64,000 bases of DNA. Origin: Ruegeria sp. Alg231-54 (lineage in GTDB: Bacteria; Pseudomonadota; Alphaproteobacteria; Rhodobacterales; Rhodobacteraceae). The notes under the pieces are model-generated. The model was not told where the DNA came from. It ran no database searches and saw only the letters and a program-made list of their open reading frames with translations. Within the stretch, counting starts at the first letter, position 1. Each line of letters starts with the position of its first letter. Of the stretch, positions 47,102 to 56,373 are shown piece after piece. The stretch is from assembly GCF_900143525.1 (NCBI RefSeq), contig NZ_FREZ01000006.1, positions 124,001-188,000 on the forward strand. Direction: 5' to 3'. The translations under genes and the position numbers were made by a program.

Positions 47102-48480
47102 AGGTTCAGAATCTCGGGCAGGGCGGTCAGCACGGCACGCGGCCCTTGGCCCAGACCGCCTTTGCTGCGTCCGGGGGCCTTGCTGGGCTGCCAGGAATAG
47201 ATGTCGAAATGCATATAGCGGCTGTCACCCACAAAGCGGCGCAGGAACAGGGCCGCGGTGATTGAGCCTGCGAACCCACCTGATGGAGCATTGTCCAAAT
47301 CAGCAATGCCGGGTTCGATCATCGCCTCATAGGGTTCATGGAAAGGCATCCGCCAGACAGGGTCGGCCGATTGCCGACCAGCGTTGGCCAGCGCGTCTGC
47401 CGCGCCATCGTCATCGGTGTAAAAGGGCGCCAGATCGGGGCCAACCGCGACGCGCGCGGCACCGGTCAGCGTCGCCATCGAGATGATCAGGTCAGGTTCA
47501 CCCTCATCCGCCAGAGCCAATGCGTCAGCCAGAACCAGCCGCCCTTCGGCGTCGGTGTTGTTGATCTCAACCGTCAGACCTTTGCGCGACGTCAGGATAT
47601 CCCCCGGACGGAAGGCATTCCCCGCGACCGAATTCTCGACCGCTGGGATCAGCACGCGCAGTTGCACAGGCAGCTTTGTTGCCATGATCATCCGTGCCAA
47701 ACCCAGCACATTGGCCGCACCGCCCATGTCCTTTTTCATCAGGGACATCGAATTCCCTGGTTTCAGATTCAGTCCGCCAGTGTCAAAGCACACACCCTTG
47801 CCGACAAGGGTCAGTTTGGGCCCGGTGTTGCCCCATGTCATCTCGATCAAGCGCGGAGCTTGCGCGGCGGCGCGTCCGACCGTGTGAATCAGCGGGAAAT
47901 TTTGATCCAACAGGTCGTCGCTTTTGATTACCGAACAGGACGCGCCGAATTCCTGCGCCAAATCCTCGGCTGCGGCCTGCAGCTGAGCCGGTCCCATGTC
48001 CGAGGCCGGTGTGTTGACCAAATCGCGGGTCAGCGCCTCGGCACTGGCCAGCGCCTCAATTCGCGCGGCATCAACACCCTCGGGTGCAACAAGTCGCGCC
48101 TTGGCGGGTGATTGATTGGCGTAACGGTTAAAGGCATATCCTGTGAGTAGCCAACCAAGGCACTCGTTGCTTAGCGCATCTGCGGGCACACCGGACGCGA
48201 TGTGATAAGTTCCCTTCCGCAAGGTTTCGGCTGCCGCTGCCAGCGGGAACCGTTTGCGCGTGCGCTTGCTGCTTTTTCCGTAACCTGCCAAAGCCATTTG
48301 GGGCGCACCATCCGATTGAGGGATCAGCAGAGCCTGTCCCATGGCCCCGGTGAATCCATTGGCCTCGACCCACGATGCGATGTGGCTTGGCTGGTCTTTC
48401 AACCAATCGTCAAGATTGGGTTGCGAAATGACATGCAGCGGAACAAAGGGTTCGGACGGCGAAGCGAAGGACAGGGTCAT
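47098..48480 (-). CDS. M17 leucyl aminopeptidase family protein
   Basis: The protein of about 460 residues has the M17 metal and catalytic motifs VGKGVCFDTGGLNLKPG, KKDMGGAANVLG and NTDAEGRLVLADAL, with the C-terminal catalytic domain starting near residue 160. It removes N-terminal residues from peptides in the cytoplasm. The start is one of two close ATGs (48486, 48480). It overlaps the NlpC/P60 gene by four bases, a coupling common in roseobacters. Confidence 0.92.
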   Translation of the reverse strand: MTLSFASPSEPFVPLHVISQPNLDDWLKDQPSHIASWVEANGFTGAMGQALLIPQSDGAPQMALAGYGKSSKRTRKRFPLAAAAETLRKGTYHIASGVPADALSNECLGWLLTGYAFNRYANQSPAKARLVAPEGVDAARIEALASAEALTRDLVNTPASDMGPAQLQAAAEDLAQEFGASCSVIKSDDLLDQNFPLIHTVGRAAAQAPRLIEMTWGNTGPKLTLVGKGVCFDTGGLNLKPGNSMSLMKKDMGGAANVLGLARMIMATKLPVQLRVLIPAVENSVAGNAFRPGDILTSRKGLTVEINNTDAEGRLVLADALALADEGEPDLIISMATLTGAARVAVGPDLAPFYTDDDGAADALANAGRQSADPVWRMPFHEPYEAMIEPGIADLDNAPSGGFAGSITAALFLRRFVGDSRYMHFDIYSWQPSKAPGRSKGGLGQGPRAVLTALPEILNL

Positions 48481-48543
48481 GGACATCTCGGCTGGTTCGA
48501 TTTGTGCCCAGCCTAGTCGCCCACGATCCGTCCGCAAGCCCCG

Positions 48544-48927
48544 TCAGAGGGAAAGATCCTGCTGATCCCAAATCACGGTCAGAGATTTCTCACCTACACG
48601 GATCAGGCGCGACAGGGTGGCCCCCGTCGCGACCGCATCCCCGGCATCCACAGATTGCGCCACATCACCGGCGACACGGGCCAGCGCGGTCATACCAATC
48701 TGTTCGGCAATGGCCACCAGTGACTGCGCGCATTTCCGCAGCCCGGCCCAGTCGCGCTGACGCCAAAACCGCTCGCAGTTTGACAGGCGCACGGCCAATT
48801 CCTCGACCGTGCGGCACAATACATCCAATGCGTTCTTGTCGCCCAATTGGCGATACAGCCCGTTCAAGCGGTCCGTATCCAGCCGAACGGTTTCCTTTTG
48901 TTCAAGCGTGACTATTTTATCCACCAC
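48544..48927 (-). CDS. Small helical protein resembling an HPt domain without its histidine
   Basis: The 127-residue protein is almost all helix. The segment AQSLVAIAEQIGMTALARVAGDV matches the phosphotransfer helix of HPt domains (AHSLKGXAXXXGXXXL) by eye, but Gln stands where the phosphorylated His should be. It may be a non-phosphorylatable signalling partner. It has a GTG start and lies 63 bases upstream of the M17 peptidase gene. The assignment is tentative. Confidence 0.6.
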   Translation of the reverse strand: MVDKIVTLEQKETVRLDTDRLNGLYRQLGDKNALDVLCRTVEELAVRLSNCERFWRQRDWAGLRKCAQSLVAIAEQIGMTALARVAGDVAQSVDAGDAVATGATLSRLIRVGEKSLTVIWDQQDLSL

Positions 48928-49077
48928 ATCTACCCCAATTCTCTACGCCCCCACGGCATAGTTGGACATTGGCGGTAGAATGCTTTGCAAAACCTTGCGC
49001 CGATGCTGGAAAATGGGTCGAATTTTCTGCGAATTCAGGTTACAGCAGCCGACAGACAAAAGAACGGGGACATGAGA

Positions 49078-49728
49078 ATGGACTTAGCCAAACCTCTGCC
49101 GACCTATCTGGTCAAGCGGTACCACGGATGGAAAGCCACCACCTATTCGGAGAACCAGGTCTGGTATCGCCGCCTGGCCACTGAAGGGCAGCGCCCACGT
49201 GCTATGGTGATTTCGTGCTGTGACAGCCGGGTTCATGTGACATCGATCTTCGGTGCCGATCAGGGCGAGTTCTTTATTCACCGCAACATCGCAAACCTTG
49301 TGCCGCCTTACGCCCCTGATGGCGATCACCACGGCACCAGTGCGGCAATCGAATATGCGGTCACGTCACTGAAAGTCGCGCACCTGATCGTTCTAGGCCA
49401 CTCGCAATGCGGAGGTGTTCAGGGCTGCATCGACATGTGCAAGGGAAAAGCCCCGCAACTGGAGGCGAAAGAAAGCTTTGTTGGCCGCTGGATGGATATC
49501 CTGAAACCGAAATATGACCTGGTTGCCGATGTTGAAGACAGCGTCGATCAGGCACGGCAGTTTGAACGGCAGGCAGTCGTTGCATCGCTGGAGAACCTGA
49601 TGACATTTCCCTTCGTTTCCTCTGCGGTAGATGACGGCTCGTTGAGCTTGCATGGGCTGTGGACCGACATCGGTGAAGGTGGCCTGCAATGTTATGACCC
49701 GGCCGAGAAGAAATTCGTGGTTGTCTAA
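49078..49728 (+). CDS. Beta-class carbonic anhydrase
   Basis: The 216-residue enzyme has the zinc ligands of the beta class: Cys and the Asp-Arg dyad in SCCDSRV, and His and Cys in LGHSQCGGV. It interconverts CO2 and bicarbonate. I chose ATG 49078, since GGGGA lies seven bases before it. A good terminator follows at 49754. Confidence 0.95.
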   Translation: MDLAKPLPTYLVKRYHGWKATTYSENQVWYRRLATEGQRPRAMVISCCDSRVHVTSIFGADQGEFFIHRNIANLVPPYAPDGDHHGTSAAIEYAVTSLKVAHLIVLGHSQCGGVQGCIDMCKGKAPQLEAKESFVGRWMDILKPKYDLVADVEDSVDQARQFERQAVVASLENLMTFPFVSSAVDDGSLSLHGLWTDIGEGGLQCYDPAEKKFVVV

Positions 49729-49753
49729 ACGGGCTGACATCTGAGAGTTTTCG

Positions 49754-49792
49754 AATGGCGCGGATCAGGTCTCTGATTTCGCGCCATTTTTT
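49754..49792 (+). terminator. Intrinsic terminator after carbonic anhydrase
   Basis: AATGGCGCG pairs with CGCGCCATT, with an inner ATCAG/CTGAT stem, and six T residues close the structure. It lies 25 bases after the stop. Confidence 0.85.
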
Positions 49793-49832
49793 GCTATGAT
49801 CGAAACCACACTCTTTCGATCAGGAGCGCGTC

Positions 49833-50369
49833 ATGCGATTCATTAAACGTATTCTCATCACTCTGCTTGTTCTTATCCTGGTTCTGGTTGGCGTGTCTTA
49901 TCTTTTGCCCGGCAAGGCCGAACTGTCTCGCAGCATCACGATCAACGCACCCGCCAGCGCGATCTTTCCTTACGTGAATTCGATGCAGGAAACTGAAAAA
50001 TGGTCACCTTGGTTGACGCGCGATCCCGAAACCCAGCTGTCCTACAGCGGCCCTGAGGCGGGCGTTGGCAACACCTTGAATTGGGCATCTGATCACCCGC
50101 AGGTTGGTACTGGGTCACAGGAAATCGTCGAAAGCGTTCCGGATCAAACCGTCATAACGGCGCTTGATTTCGGTCCGATGGGGTCCGCATCGGCCTCCTT
50201 CGATCTGACGCCCGAGGGTGAACAGACTCAGGTGACCTGGGGGTTCGAATCCGATCTTGGAATGAACCCCATGTCGCGCTGGATGGGCCTGATGATGGAT
50301 AAATGGATCGGCGGAGATTACGAGCGCGGTCTGACAAACCTCAAGGCATTGGTTGAGCAGCAGGGGTGA
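49833..50369 (+). CDS. SRPBCC-family membrane-anchored protein
   Basis: The 178-residue protein begins with a basic stretch and one hydrophobic helix (about 7-25), then a START/SRPBCC-like ligand-binding domain (SRSITINAPASAIFPYVNSMQETEKWSPWL; VTWGFESDLGMNPMSRWMGLM). It is probably anchored with the domain outside the cytoplasm. The ligand is unknown. AGGAG precedes the ATG by seven bases. Confidence 0.8.
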   Translation: MRFIKRILITLLVLILVLVGVSYLLPGKAELSRSITINAPASAIFPYVNSMQETEKWSPWLTRDPETQLSYSGPEAGVGNTLNWASDHPQVGTGSQEIVESVPDQTVITALDFGPMGSASASFDLTPEGEQTQVTWGFESDLGMNPMSRWMGLMMDKWIGGDYERGLTNLKALVEQQG

Positions 50370-50429
50370 GCGGCAAAAGCCCGAAGTCTCATAAAATGCT
50401 CACCGTAAAACCTCAGGAGGCAGCCGTTG

Positions 50430-51575
50430 ATGTTTGCTAAGAGGATGCAAAAGTTCCAGAGCCATATGTGTGAATCCGGAATCGACGTTGCCCTCGTTAC
50501 GGACGACGACAACGTCTACTATTTGACCGGTTACTACGACTACCTTCACATGGAGTTCGGCAGACCAACGATCCTGGTCGTGCACAGCGATGGGAAATGC
50601 CTGTTGATCACGCCCACCATTGATCTGAACGCAGCCCTCTCTTTGGCAAAAGTCGGGCGTATCGCCGCGTGGAACGACGGAATGGGCGACGAGTGGAGAG
50701 CCGAACTTCCCACCGCAGTAAAGGGCGCGTTAAGTGTCGGGGTTGAACCCGATCTTATGCCACCGGTTGTTCGCGCCTTTGTGGAAAAACTTGTTCCTGT
50801 AGACCGGATGGTCAGCGTCACGCCAATACTCGCTGAGATGCGCATGATTAAGTCCGTCGATGAACTCAAGTTGGCCCGCCATGCGGGGCAGGTGGCCATG
50901 GCGATGATGGAGGCCGGACGCAATACCATTGGAGATGGAGTACCGGAATTTGAAGTCGCGCTCGCGACGTCTCAGGCGGGCACACGAAAGGCTGCAGAGC
51001 TTCTAGCTGCGCATTACGATGCGGCAGATATGTCTCCCAACACTCATTTTCTGCAAATCATGGCCTCGGGAGACACCATCACCAAAACCCATCATCGCGC
51101 GACCACCCGGATCATGAGACGAGGCGAGCCAGTATTTCTTTGTTTCTGCGGAATGACCAATTTCCACCGTTTCAAACTGGGCTTCGACCGCACTTTCTGG
51201 ATCGGCGAGATCGTGGATAAGGAACAAGAACGCATTTACGAAGTTGCTGTTGCCAGCCAAGCGGCAGCGTTAGATGCTCTGCGTCCGGGCGTGACCGCCG
51301 AAAGCGTACATGCTGCCTATGCAGAGGCCATTCAGAGCGCGGGGTATGAGTATCCGTTTCGATGTGGACGTGCGACGGGATTTAGCTATTTAGAGAAACC
51401 GCAGTTGGTTACTGGCGACACGACCGTCTTGCAGCCTGGAATGATTTTTGCCGTAGATGGGTCGGTAACAGTGGATACGTTTCGTGCGCAGGTAGGCGAC
51501 AGTTTCATTGTTACGGAAGATGGCTGGGAAGCTGTAACCGAACATCCAAAGTCGTTGGATGCTGTCATTCTCTGA
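50430..51575 (+). CDS. M24 pita-bread-fold hydrolase, metal ligands apparently lost (creatinase-like)
   Basis: The 381-residue protein has the two-domain layout of aminopeptidase P/creatinase: an N-terminal creatinase domain (residues 1-135, VALVTDDDNVYYLTGYYDY) and a C-terminal pita-bread domain (about 145-375). The five metal ligands of the peptidases do not line up. By my alignment the first Asp is Met (in CGMTNFHRFKLGFDRTF), the His is Arg (in RATGFSYLEKPQL), and the two final Glu are Asp and Gly (FAVDGSVTV, QVGDSFIVTEDG). Creatinase, a non-metal member, may be a closer functional model. AGGAGG precedes the ATG. Confidence 0.75.
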   Translation: MFAKRMQKFQSHMCESGIDVALVTDDDNVYYLTGYYDYLHMEFGRPTILVVHSDGKCLLITPTIDLNAALSLAKVGRIAAWNDGMGDEWRAELPTAVKGALSVGVEPDLMPPVVRAFVEKLVPVDRMVSVTPILAEMRMIKSVDELKLARHAGQVAMAMMEAGRNTIGDGVPEFEVALATSQAGTRKAAELLAAHYDAADMSPNTHFLQIMASGDTITKTHHRATTRIMRRGEPVFLCFCGMTNFHRFKLGFDRTFWIGEIVDKEQERIYEVAVASQAAALDALRPGVTAESVHAAYAEAIQSAGYEYPFRCGRATGFSYLEKPQLVTGDTTVLQPGMIFAVDGSVTVDTFRAQVGDSFIVTEDGWEAVTEHPKSLDAVIL

Positions 51576-51664
51576 AGACTTTGATCGTACTCTTCACAGG
51601 TTCAAAACGCCTGCCGTCTTCCATTCCTTTGTCCGAAGCTGGTGGCCGTGAATTGGCTATACGC

Positions 51665-51697
51665 AAAAAAGAACCCGCCGGGTCGGCGGGTTCTTCT
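51665..51697 (-). terminator. Intrinsic terminator after asd
   Basis: A 12-bp stem (51669-51680 with 51684-51695, loop of three) reads on the minus strand as a GC-rich hairpin ending in GTTCTTTTTTG. It stands 28 bases after the asd stop. Confidence 0.88.
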
Positions 51698-51722
51698 GAC
51701 ATAACGTCTTTGGGGTGTATGA

Positions 51723-52745
51723 TCAGCCCTTCTTCAGAACCTCACGGCCCAGAAGTTCCGCAATCTGCACTGCATTCAGCGCTGCACCTTTGCGCAGGTT
51801 GTCCGAAACGCACCACAGGTTGATACCATTTTCCACGGTCGAGTCCTGGCGGATCCGGCTGATGAACGTGGCAAAATCGCCCGCGCATTCGATCGGTGAG
51901 ACGTAGCCGCCGGGTTCGCGCTTGTCGATCACCATGATGCCCGGAGCCTCGCGCAGGATGTCGCGGGCTTCGTCTTCGTCCAGGAATTCTTCGAACTCGA
52001 TGTTCACGGCCTCAGAGTGGCCAACAAAGACTGGAACGCGGACGCAGGTGGCTGTGACCTTGATCGCCGGATCGACGATCTTTTTGGTCTCAACAACCAT
52101 CTTCCACTCTTCCTTGGTCGAGCCGTCTTCCATGAAGACGTCGATCTGGGGAATGACGTTGAAGGCGATCTGCTTCTGGAACTTGTTCGGCGGCACGTCC
52201 GTGGTGGGGTTATAGATCGCTTTGGTCTGATCCCACAGCTCGTCCATGCCTTCCTTACCGGCGCCAGACACCGACTGATAGGTCGACACGACGACGCGCT
52301 TGATGCGCGCGCGGTCATGCAGCGGCTTCAGCGCGACAACCATCTGTGCGGTCGAGCAGTTGGGGTTGGCGATGATGTTCTTGTTTTTGTAGTCGTGGAT
52401 CGCCTGCGGGTTACATTCCGGCACGATCAGCGGAATGTTCGGGTCATAGCGATAGAGTGACGAGTTATCGATCACCACGCAGCCAGCTTTGGCTGCCTTG
52501 GGGGCGTATACCTTGGTCGCCTCGGACCCCACGGCAAACAGCGCCATGTCCCAGCCGGTGAAATCGAACGTGTCCAGATCCTTGGTAGTGAGTGTCGTGT
52601 CGCCAAAGCTTACTTCGGTGCCCAGCGAACGACGGCTTGCCAGAACAGCAAGTTCATCGACGGGGAACTGGCGTTCAGCCAGAATGTTCAGCATTTCGCG
52701 GCCCACGTTACCCGTGGCGCCGACGACTACGACGCGATAGCCCAT
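51723..52745 (-). CDS. asd: Aspartate-semialdehyde dehydrogenase
   Basis: The 340-residue enzyme has the NADP motif VVVGATGNVGREML at the N-terminus and the catalytic cysteine in NPNCSTAQMVVAL; SVSGAGKEGMDEL follows. It reduces aspartyl phosphate for lysine/DAP, threonine and methionine. GGAG precedes the ATG, and a terminator follows. Confidence 0.97.
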   Translation of the reverse strand: MGYRVVVVGATGNVGREMLNILAERQFPVDELAVLASRRSLGTEVSFGDTTLTTKDLDTFDFTGWDMALFAVGSEATKVYAPKAAKAGCVVIDNSSLYRYDPNIPLIVPECNPQAIHDYKNKNIIANPNCSTAQMVVALKPLHDRARIKRVVVSTYQSVSGAGKEGMDELWDQTKAIYNPTTDVPPNKFQKQIAFNVIPQIDVFMEDGSTKEEWKMVVETKKIVDPAIKVTATCVRVPVFVGHSEAVNIEFEEFLDEDEARDILREAPGIMVIDKREPGGYVSPIECAGDFATFISRIRQDSTVENGINLWCVSDNLRKGAALNAVQIAELLGREVLKKG

Positions 52746-52856
52746 TTCATGTCTCCAATGTTAAGGACGCGCGTTCATAGCCGCGTTGCAGCAAATAAAA
52801 AAGAGTTTTCGGGGTTTATTTCGCGCAATGACACCGATTTGACGTGGCGCATCGCC

Positions 52857-53891
52857 TCAGGTGTCGGTCAAAAGGCGTTCATAGAGCGCGACAAGCGTCT
52901 TTGCCTCACCATTGATGTCGAAATTCTGCTCGACATGGGCGCGGGCTGCGATACTGGAACGGGCAAGGGATTCGCGGTCGGACAGCATTTCGGCGGCGGC
53001 TTCGGCCAGCGCGGGGATATCGCCGGGTTCGACCACGCGGCCCAGCGACGGGTCGGTGACAATCTCGGAAAACGCGCCCACGTCGGTCGCAACAACCGGC
53101 ACGCCGCAGGCCATTGCTTCCAGCGGCGTCAGGCCGAACCCTTCCCACCGTTGCGGGGCGATGAACAGGTCCAGCACCTGATACCATTCGGCGATCTGAT
53201 CGACGGTCACCTCGGGCATGAACAGAATGCGGTCGGACAGGCCCGCCTTGGCGACCTTGTCTTTCAGTTCGGTCAGGAAGCTGGTGTGCTTTTCCGTGGC
53301 GCGGCCCATGACGATGCCATGGACGTCGTCAAAGCGGCCGCACAGTTCGATCATTGCATCGACGAAAGCATCGGTGCCCTTCTGGTGACGAATGCGGCCG
53401 TAGCAGCCCAGCAATAGACCATCTGGCAAACCCAGTCGCGCCCGAACAGCTGCTTTGTCTTCGGGCGGTGTGAAATCCTGCAAGTTGATGCCATGCATGA
53501 TGACCTGCGCATCTCTCTCCAGATACTCGGCGGTTTTGCGCGAAGTCGCGACGACCGCGTCCATTTTGTCGATCAGCCATTTGGTGTAGCCGCTATGCGC
53601 GCGTTGCGAGGCGCTGGTGAACAGCAGCTTCAATCGCAGCCGCAGCACATTGCGCAGGATCAGGCCCAGCAGCATCTCTGTATTGCGGCGCGCGTGCCAA
53701 ACGCGCAGTGTTTTGCGCGACAAAAAGGGTAGGCGGCCCAGCGGGATATGTGGGATGTCATCCGGCAGACCCGGCCCGGTGGCCGCGATGTCGATCCATT
53801 GCACTTGCAGCGGCACCAACCGGGCAATCGTCGCGGTCACACCCGAAAGTCTGCGTTTGAGGTTGGGGGCAATGACGCGCGGGTCGGACAT
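52857..53891 (-). CDS. GT4 glycosyltransferase, LPS-core mannosyltransferase-like
   Basis: The 344-residue GT-B enzyme has the family's C-terminal motifs: LGCYGRIRHQKGTDAFVDAM, RILFMPEVTVDQIAEWYQVLDLFIAPQRWEGFGLTPLEAMACGVPVVATDVGAF in pieces, and a late EPGDIPALA. It resembles the LpcC-type core mannosyltransferases of alphaproteobacteria. I chose ATG 53891 after GGAG; upstream codons belong to the MFS gene in another frame. It follows the MFS gene by 23 bases. Confidence 0.85.
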   Translation of the reverse strand: MSDPRVIAPNLKRRLSGVTATIARLVPLQVQWIDIAATGPGLPDDIPHIPLGRLPFLSRKTLRVWHARRNTEMLLGLILRNVLRLRLKLLFTSASQRAHSGYTKWLIDKMDAVVATSRKTAEYLERDAQVIMHGINLQDFTPPEDKAAVRARLGLPDGLLLGCYGRIRHQKGTDAFVDAMIELCGRFDDVHGIVMGRATEKHTSFLTELKDKVAKAGLSDRILFMPEVTVDQIAEWYQVLDLFIAPQRWEGFGLTPLEAMACGVPVVATDVGAFSEIVTDPSLGRVVEPGDIPALAEAAAEMLSDRESLARSSIAARAHVEQNFDINGEAKTLVALYERLLTDT

Positions 53892-53914
53892 GGACACTCC
53901 TGGCAGTTCCAGCG

Positions 53915-55087
53915 TTAGTCGACGCTGTCGCGGCTGAACAAATAGATCACGCAGCCGATGGCCAGCGTGACCGCAAAAAAGCCGAATATCGCTGTGTAGG
54001 GCGCGGTCGGGCTGATGTCCACCGTGGCGGCATGGATGCGGCCGGTGACGAATTGCGCCAGTCCTACACCGCCAATGCCGAAGAGGTTCAGCAGGGTCAT
54101 GCCGCGCCCAACCAGATGCGGTGGCACAAAGGCCCGTCCATGAGCCATGATGACCGGAAAGCTGGCCCCAAGAAACCCGATCGCTGCCATCAGGACAACC
54201 GCCAGCCAAATTGCGTTGTCGACCCAAAGGCACATCAGAACCAGCCCCACTGTGCCCAGCGCGTTGCCGCCAAAGATCACCCATTTTCGCGTGCCCAGCA
54301 TTCGATCGAGCGGCCCATACGCAAAGGTACCTGCAATCATTGCCGCCCCCATGATCAGGGTCGCTGTCCCGATCTGGGTGGTGCTAAGGCCGAAGATATC
54401 GCTGAGGTATGGCCCGGCCCAAAGGCCGCGCGTTGCCGCCGACGGGGCATAGGCCACCAGCATCAGCGGCAAGATCGCCCACAGGGCGGGCTCTTTCAGC
54501 AGGTCCAGCACCGATCCCCTGTGTTCGGTCTCGACACGTTTGGGATCATGCACGCTGAACCAGATGCCCAACGCGATCGCGGCGGAAAAAACGGCCAGCG
54601 TCCCCATCGTGGCCCGCCATCCCATCAGCTCAACCGCCAGCGCAGTAGGGTACGAGGCAACCAGATTGCCGACCGATCCAACGCCCAGCATGACAGCCGC
54701 CAAAGTGGCGAAGCGGGCAGGTGGGAATTCGCGGGCGAAGATATAGTAAGATGCCATCAACACCGGTGAGCAGCCGACCCCGATCAACCCCATGGCGATG
54801 GCGATGTGAAAAGGGGAGCTGGATAGGGCAAACAATGCCGCTCCGCCGGCACCACCGACCAGCAGCAAGACCGCCGCCGTCAGGCGCGGTCCAACTCGGT
54901 CCAGTGCCCAGCCTACGGGCAACTGCATGGCGGCAAAGATCAGAAACCAAAGACCGGACGCAAAGGCCAGGTCCTCGGGTGTGGCCCCGATATCGCGCCC
55001 CAGATCAACACTGAGAACCGCGAGAAAGGCGCGAAAGAACTGGCTGAGCACATAGCCCAGGCACAACACCACCAGACCTGCCTTCAT
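53915..55087 (-). CDS. Major facilitator superfamily transporter
   Basis: The 390-residue carrier has about twelve helices and the MFS motif A region PVGWALDRVGPRLTAA between helices 2 and 3. The substrate is unknown. I chose ATG 55087 because GGGGGAGAAGG stands before it. It is the first of two minus-strand genes, the second being the GT4 enzyme, and is divergent from the DUF3095 gene. Confidence 0.88.
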   Translation of the reverse strand: MKAGLVVLCLGYVLSQFFRAFLAVLSVDLGRDIGATPEDLAFASGLWFLIFAAMQLPVGWALDRVGPRLTAAVLLLVGGAGGAALFALSSSPFHIAIAMGLIGVGCSPVLMASYYIFAREFPPARFATLAAVMLGVGSVGNLVASYPTALAVELMGWRATMGTLAVFSAAIALGIWFSVHDPKRVETEHRGSVLDLLKEPALWAILPLMLVAYAPSAATRGLWAGPYLSDIFGLSTTQIGTATLIMGAAMIAGTFAYGPLDRMLGTRKWVIFGGNALGTVGLVLMCLWVDNAIWLAVVLMAAIGFLGASFPVIMAHGRAFVPPHLVGRGMTLLNLFGIGGVGLAQFVTGRIHAATVDISPTAPYTAIFGFFAVTLAIGCVIYLFSRDSVD

Positions 55088-55226
55088 GAAAACCTTCTCC
55101 CCCAAACCGGCGAAGAAATGCTTGGCACGTCACGGTGCCACACACAAGCGCGTGTGCTATACTGATTTTGCCGGACAGTGATCACATTCGGGCTATCCTT
55201 GCTCTTACCGATTATCCGAGGTGCCA

Positions 55227-56363
55227 ATGAAAGACGCCCAGGCCGCGTTCTATGACAGTCTTCCCCTGTTGCGGGACTTTACCCGTTTGGTGGATCCGGC
55301 GCGTTTCTCTGCTGTTCCGGGCGATTGGGCGTTGGGCGTGGCAGATATCGTCGACTCCACCGGTGAGATCGCAAAAGGGCGATACAAGACGGTGAATATG
55401 GTCGGCGCGGCGGTGATCTCGGCCATGATCAACGCGCTCCACGGCAAGGAGTTTCCTTATGTTTTTGGCGGCGACGGAGCCGGATTCGCCGTGCCCGCAA
55501 GTGAGATCGACACCGCCAAAGCGGTATTGGCGGACCTCAGGCGCTGGGCGGAAGAAGAATTCTCGATCACGCTACGCGCGGCGTTGGTTCCGGTTGCCGA
55601 AATTCGTAAGGCAGGTAAGGACCTGCGGGTCGCGCGCTATGCGCCGTCGGATGGGGTGGATTACGCCATGTTCTCGGGTGGCGGGTTGGCTTGGGCCGAG
55701 GCGCAGATGAAGGCTGGTACCTTTACGGTGCCGCCTGCCAAACCTGGTGCACAGCCCGACCTAACCGGTTTGTCCTGCCGGTGGTCCAACAGCAAGGCAC
55801 GCAATGGTCAGATCGTCTCGGTCGTGGTTCAGCCCACAGCAAATGCGACCGAGAGTGACTTTGCGGATTTGGCCCGCTCGGTTCTGTCAGCTTCGGAGGG
55901 GTTGGAGCGTTCGGGTCATCCAGTACCAGAAGATGGCCCGCCGATCAGCTGGCCCCCGCCGGATGTTGGCCTGGATGCCCGCGTATCACGAGCCGGGAAC
56001 AATTTGTTGCTGCAGCGGATCAAATTGCTGGGCCAGAACTTTTTGATCGCCTTGTTGTTCACATCGGGCAAACGGTTGGGCAATTTCGAACCCGCGCACT
56101 ACAAGCGCATGGTCAGCCGAAACGCCGATTACCGAAAATTCGATGATGGGCTGAAAATGACGCTGGATTGTGACGCTGCCACGTTGGCGCAAATCCGGAT
56201 GATGCTTGAACAGGCACGCGGACAGGGCAAGATCCGCTATGGGTTGCATGCGCAAGACGAGGCAATGATGACCTGTATCGTCCCCTCGGCGACGCGCGAC
56301 GATCATGTTCACTTTGTGGATGGGGCATCGGGTGGTTATGCGCAGGCCGCGGCCACCATGTAG
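55227..56363 (+). CDS. DUF3095 protein with nucleotide-cyclase-like N-terminus
   Basis: The 378-residue protein matches the DUF3095 family by its opening GDWALGVADIVDSTGEIAKGRYKTVNMVGAAVISA and the segment YVFGGDGAGFAVP. The latter two resemble the metal-binding Asp and GGDG-type turn of class III nucleotide cyclases. Whether it makes a cyclic nucleotide is unknown. A C-terminal region (about 270-378) has HVHFVDGASGGYAQAA at its end. I chose ATG 55227, after CGAGG. Confidence 0.8.
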   Translation: MKDAQAAFYDSLPLLRDFTRLVDPARFSAVPGDWALGVADIVDSTGEIAKGRYKTVNMVGAAVISAMINALHGKEFPYVFGGDGAGFAVPASEIDTAKAVLADLRRWAEEEFSITLRAALVPVAEIRKAGKDLRVARYAPSDGVDYAMFSGGGLAWAEAQMKAGTFTVPPAKPGAQPDLTGLSCRWSNSKARNGQIVSVVVQPTANATESDFADLARSVLSASEGLERSGHPVPEDGPPISWPPPDVGLDARVSRAGNNLLLQRIKLLGQNFLIALLFTSGKRLGNFEPAHYKRMVSRNADYRKFDDGLKMTLDCDAATLAQIRMMLEQARGQGKIRYGLHAQDEAMMTCIVPSATRDDHVHFVDGASGGYAQAAATM

Positions 56364-56373
56364 GCCTGACGCG

